64,000 bases of DNA from Polynucleobacter sp. MG-6-Vaara-E2. GTDB taxonomy: Bacteria > Pseudomonadota > Gammaproteobacteria > Burkholderiales > Burkholderiaceae. The notes under the pieces are model-generated. The model saw only the letters and a program-made list of their open reading frames with translations. It had not been told where the DNA came from and ran no database searches. Made by a program: the position numbers and the translations under genes. The stretch spans positions 1,815,847 through 1,879,846 of the forward strand of contig NZ_CP061303.1 of the NCBI RefSeq assembly GCF_018687695.1. Direction: 5' to 3'. This document shows, in pieces, positions 61,104 to 64,000 of the stretch; position 1 is the stretch's first letter, and each line of letters opens with the position of its first letter.

Positions 61104-62021
61104 TTAGAAAGTCTTTGTTAAGGAAATCAAGCCTGTGGACTTACCCAGATTGTTCCCACTTGGACTAACATATGAATAAGCGCCCTTGTATGTTGCGGCA
61201 TTTGTTCCTACATAGGCAATTGCGCCAGACAAGCCGCCTCCAAAGTCTTTCGTTACGCCCAACTTCCAATCGGTGTAAGAGGAAAGAGTGCTATTGCTAA
61301 CATTGGCGATTGATTGACCAACATAGTTTGTTGGAGCGACAGAAGCCCCTGGTTGATTGCCTGCTACATATTGATACCCTATGTGTCCGTTTAGCGCCAA
61401 CCCCCAAACGCCAGTATCGTAGTTCACTGTAAGATCCGGATAGTATGATCCAGTTGAATTTACAGTACCAAATAAAGTAGAGACAGCGTATGAAACTTTT
61501 GCAAAACCTGACAAGGGGCCGAAAGTAAAGTTTTGTGCAGCGTAGATTTCGGTTGTATTTGGATTTGCAAATGCACCGCCAGAATTAGGAATTCCAGAGC
61601 TAGGGTAGTAGTACTGCAATACACCTAGATCAGTTGCAAAACCTTCTCCAATAAACTCTTTCTTAAAACCTGCATAGAAATCCATTTCAATAGGTGCAGA
61701 GACCTTAGAGCCAGCGCTAGTTTTTCCACCAACACCACCAGCTGGGCCATACGCATCACTAATCCAGCTAATTGAGCTGTTCCAGTTACCAATATAGAAA
61801 CCGCTCTCATGAGCATAGTCAAAGCCACCTTGAATTGCTGGCTTGAAGTTAGATTGGCTGATACCACGATAGCGGTAGTCATTTACAACGGTTACGTTTG
61901 CTGTAATTGGGCTAACTTCTACTTCTGCTGCTGGCTCATCAGCCGCAAACGCTACTGTAGATAAGCCGGTCAACAATGCAACTGCTGCTGCAGAGATCGC
62001 TGTCTTATGTAAAGTTTTCAT
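61104..62021 (-). CDS. TorF-family putative outer-membrane porin
   Basis: The 305-residue protein has a signal peptide (MKTLHKTAISAAAVALLTGL through TVAFA) and a beta-rich body with alternating aromatic strands (VVNDYRYRGISQSNFKPAIQGGFDYAH, YQYVAGNQ) and a terminal aromatic residue (LISLTKTF), all fitting an outer-membrane barrel of the gcw_chp/TorF group. It is the first gene of porin-glnK-amtB, suggesting it may help take up nitrogen sources (inference). I use the ATG at 62021 with AAGGAG upstream; the in-frame extension to 62132 covers the promoter region. Confidence 0.9.
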   Translation of the reverse strand: MKTLHKTAISAAAVALLTGLSTVAFAADEPAAEVEVSPITANVTVVNDYRYRGISQSNFKPAIQGGFDYAHESGFYIGNWNSSISWISDAYGPAGGVGGKTSAGSKVSAPIEMDFYAGFKKEFIGEGFATDLGVLQYYYPSSGIPNSGGAFANPNTTEIYAAQNFTFGPLSGFAKVSYAVSTLFGTVNSTGSYYPDLTVNYDTGVWGLALNGHIGYQYVAGNQPGASVAPTNYVGQSIANVSNSTLSSYTDWKLGVTKDFGGGLSGAIAYVGTNAATYKGAYSYVSPSGNNLGKSTGLISLTKTF

Positions 62022-62132
62022 ACTTAACTCCTTACGGTTGTAATAAAAAATGGGTTGAATGCTTATTGCATGGAGTGATATTGAGGGCGGCACCGAAATG
62101 CGATTGGGGCGCATTCCCCGAATTAATGCCAA

Positions 62133-62162
62133 TGCACTTATTTGGTGCTTAATATTGCACCA
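62133..62162 (-). promoter_or_regulatory. NtrC-like binding site upstream of porin-glnK-amtB
   Basis: TGCAC (62133-62137), seven bases TTATTTG with the G included in GGTGC (62144-62148) gives a near match to the enterobacterial NtrC box (TGCAC...TTGGTGCA as at glnA). A further GCACCA (62157-62162) forms an inverted repeat with TGGTGC (62143-62148), perhaps a second half-site. It lies 112 bases upstream of the porin ATG, a usual enhancer distance. I find no GG-N10-GC sigma-54 core promoter between it and the gene. Confidence 0.55.
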
Positions 62163-62283
62163 GTTTCGGGAAAAAAGACCGCTTTTACCCTTTTGGGGCT
62201 ATTTTGATGGCTTTTAGCGGCTGAACTTAAAATAGCCATGTGTATCTTTTATGCAACTTTAAATAGAACTGCGAATCTCCATC

Positions 62284-62541
62284 ATGCAAAAACCTGGCGA
62301 AATCCTCGAACAAATCCAACGTATCGCTAACGATATGCAAAACAAAGTTGGTGATGCGATCCGCAATTCACCAGCGCAAGAGATTGAAAAAAATGTGCGC
62401 GCCATGATGAACCAAGGTTTTCAGAAAATGGATCTTGTTACTCGTGAAGAATTTGAGTTGCAGAGCAAAGTGCTTGCCAAAACTAGAGAAAAACTTGAGC
62501 TACTTGAAGCAAAAGTAGTTGCCCTAGAAAAATCTCAGTGA
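62284..62541 (+). CDS. ubiK: UbiK, ubiquinone biosynthesis accessory factor (BMFP family)
   Basis: The 85-residue protein is mostly helical, with a C-terminal coiled coil (about 55-85, REEFELQSKVLAKTREKLELLEAKVVAL). In E. coli UbiK works with UbiJ in aerobic ubiquinone synthesis; ubiJ is at 1761 here. The N-terminus PGEILEQIQRIANDMQNKVG is typical. It is alone on the plus strand, divergent from the porin operon, and ends 25 bases before the convergent lipoprotein gene stop. Confidence 0.93.
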   Translation: MQKPGEILEQIQRIANDMQNKVGDAIRNSPAQEIEKNVRAMMNQGFQKMDLVTREEFELQSKVLAKTREKLELLEAKVVALEKSQ

Positions 62542-62565
62542 TTTTTTCACTGGAGTGTTTCGCCT

Positions 62566-63150
62566 CTACTCCGGCCGAAACTCATTAAAAAAGTTCGCAA
62601 ACTCTTCTTTAGATAAGAGTGTTTTTGCATCGCCAGTTTCTGCATTTACATGCAAGATAGAAACTTGATAAATCCAGTTACCACCATCTTTATCTAGACG
62701 CACAATCCATCGAACTCGCATAGACTGCTTAGTCTTTCCATTTGAGCTTAATGTAATGAAATAGTCTTTGACTGGTATACGGCGAGAGTCACTAGCTTGA
62801 TAGGCGCCCTCTTCAATAAGAACATTGCCGCCAGATACTTTTGCTCGATCCAATAAATTACCTTGCAATTGCTCAATCATTTTTTTAGTCATACCAGATT
62901 GATTGACTGGTAATTGAATTGAGCTAATAGAGTAAATATCGTCATCAATCTTTACAGCTTCGAGTGTTTGTTTTAGCTCTTGAGCTTGATATGGAATCAG
63001 TCGATCTAACTTATCGGGCTTACCTGGAAAAAGTGCGCTATATCGCTGTTCGGGAGATTGAACTGTGCGCCAGTTCAGCTTGGGGCTGCATGCAACTAGG
63101 AAGCTAAATACTGCTAGAAATACACAAACTTTTAAAGCACTTTTAAACAA
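62566..63150 (-). CDS. Lipoprotein of unknown function
   Basis: The 194-residue protein has a lipoprotein signal with lipobox LVAC (Cys21) and no domain I recognise; the body is polar and probably periplasmic, with a tail FANFFNEFRPE. The start is TTG at 63150 behind GGAG, overlapping the lipA stop by 8 bases; no in-frame ATG exists before the hydrophobic core. It is thus translationally coupled to lipA. It converges with ubiK. Confidence 0.8.
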   Translation of the reverse strand: MFKSALKVCVFLAVFSFLVACSPKLNWRTVQSPEQRYSALFPGKPDKLDRLIPYQAQELKQTLEAVKIDDDIYSISSIQLPVNQSGMTKKMIEQLQGNLLDRAKVSGGNVLIEEGAYQASDSRRIPVKDYFITLSSNGKTKQSMRVRWIVRLDKDGGNWIYQVSILHVNAETGDAKTLLSKEEFANFFNEFRPE

Positions 63151-64000
63151 CGCCTGCTCCGTGCGCCTGTTGGTCTGCGTGATAACTTGAGCGGACCATC
63201 GCCCCTACTGCTGCATGCGAGAAGCCCATTTCATAAGCACGCTCTTCAAACATTTTGAACACATCGGGATGAACATAACGCCGAACCGGCAAGTGATGCC
63301 CAGACGGCGCAAGATACTGACCAATAGTCAGCATGTCAATATTGTGCTCACGCATGTCTTTCATGACCTCAAGAATCTCTTCATCGGTCTCACCAAGTCC
63401 AACCATCAAACCACTCTTGGTTGGAATGTGAGGAAAGCGCTCTTTAAAGTCTTTTAATAACTTCAGAGAATGCAGATAATCTGCACCTGGCCGTGCTTGT
63501 TTATATAAACGGGGCACAGTTTCAAGATTGTGGTTCATCACATCTGGTAAACCTTGAGGCGCATGCTCTGCAAAGATATCAAGCGCCTTATCAAGGCGCC
63601 CCCGAAAATCTGGCACCAACACCTCAATGCGAGTATTTGGCGACTGCTCGCGTGATAGAGAAATGCAATCCACATAATGCATTGCGCCGCCATCACGCAA
63701 ATCGTCACGATCAACACTAGTAATCACAACATAATTTAATTTGAGGGCTGCAATCGTACGAGCTAAGTTAGCGGGCTCTTTTACATCCAAAGGATCTGGT
63801 CTACCGTGACCCACATCACAGAAAGGGCAACGACGAGTACATTTATCGCCCATAATCATAAAAGTTGCAGTGCCCTTACCAAAACATTCTCCAATATTGG
63901 GGCAGCTTGCTTCTTCGCAAACAGTGACTAGTTCGTTTTCACGCAGAATCTTTTTGATTTCAGCAAAACGTGAATTACCTGAAGCGGCCTTTACTCGAAT
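63143..64000 (-). CDS. lipA: LipA, lipoyl synthase, 5' end beyond the window
   Basis: LipA inserts two sulfurs into octanoyl chains to make lipoate. The frame runs off the right edge, so the first residues are missing; 285 residues are visible. The auxiliary [4Fe-4S] cysteines lie in CEEASCPNIGEC, the radical-SAM motif is CTRRCPFC, and the C-terminal SSYHADQQAHGAGVV contains the conserved RSSY serine that binds the auxiliary cluster. It overlaps the lipoprotein gene by 8 bases. lipB may lie upstream, outside the window. Confidence 0.96.
   Translation of the reverse strand: MRVKAASGNSRFAEIKKILRENELVTVCEEASCPNIGECFGKGTATFMIMGDKCTRRCPFCDVGHGRPDPLDVKEPANLARTIAALKLNYVVITSVDRDDLRDGGAMHYVDCISLSREQSPNTRIEVLVPDFRGRLDKALDIFAEHAPQGLPDVMNHNLETVPRLYKQARPGADYLHSLKLLKDFKERFPHIPTKSGLMVGLGETDEEILEVMKDMREHNIDMLTIGQYLAPSGHHLPVRRYVHPDVFKMFEERAYEMGFSHAAVGAMVRSSYHADQQAHGAGVV

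Overview
The window is a contiguous stretch of core, housekeeping chromosome from a betaproteobacterium of the order Burkholderiales. Gene content, protein sequences and moderate-to-low GC by eye (AT-rich spacers, many AAA/ATT codons) suggest a Polynucleobacter-like, streamlined member of the Burkholderiaceae; this assignment is inference from gene order and family resemblance, not a database match. Genes are tightly packed: start/stop overlaps (ATGA, TAATG, GTGA) are common and no gap exceeds 300 bases. I see no insertion sequence, prophage, CRISPR array, integrase, toxin-antitoxin pair or rRNA operon. One tRNA gene (Gln, TTG) is present.

Layout. 1-8393 (minus): DUF502 fragment, ubiB, ubiJ, a Tim44-like protein, ubiE, DUF971 and a large FAD/Fe-S oxidoreductase, so ubiquinone synthesis dominates; ubiK follows at 62284. 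8528-11804 (plus): ilvA, a 5'-nucleotidase, queF. 11881-18533: ssb, an MFS transporter, uvrA, a CPA2 antiporter. 18545-24980 (plus): kdsD-kdsC-lptC-lptA-lptB-hpf-ptsN-hprK-rapZ, linking KDO/LPS export to the nitrogen PTS; the rpoN gene usual between lptB and hpf is not there. 24925-26888 (minus): mutY-mutM. 26924-31860 (plus): a TPR-LolB fusion, ispE, tRNA-Gln, prs, rplY, pth. 31870-35989 (minus): ferredoxin, coaD, rsmD and two M16 peptidase-family genes. 36053-37963 (plus): ftsY and rpoH, the latter behind a perfect CIRCE element.

37994-46928 (almost all minus) is a complete aa3-type cytochrome c oxidase cluster: ctaC, ctaD, a 43-residue assembly protein, ctaG, DUF2970, ctaE, then SURF1, a thioredoxin-fold-like membrane protein, ctaA, ctaB and a Sco protein, interrupted by one opposite-strand DUF2909 gene. 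A clear sigma-70 promoter precedes ctaC. 47121-54394 holds a BioC-like methyltransferase with an altered SAM motif, comF, trmL, gpsA, secB, grxC, a rhodanese, gpmA, ctpA and moeB. 54406-59139 (minus) carries gshA-gshB and a PTS phosphorelay set (EIIA-Man, HPr, EI) without any sugar permease. 59243-62021 (minus) is porin-glnK-amtB behind an NtrC-like site. The window ends with ubiK, a lipoprotein and a 5'-truncated lipA.

I did not find a novel multi-gene system. The most notable observations are the TPR-LolB fusion, the CIRCE element at rpoH, the altered Fe-S cluster spacing in MutY, the missing rpoN together with an NtrC-like site lacking a visible sigma-54 promoter, a hairpin that buries the ilvA start codon, and the degenerate SAM motif in the BioC-like protein.
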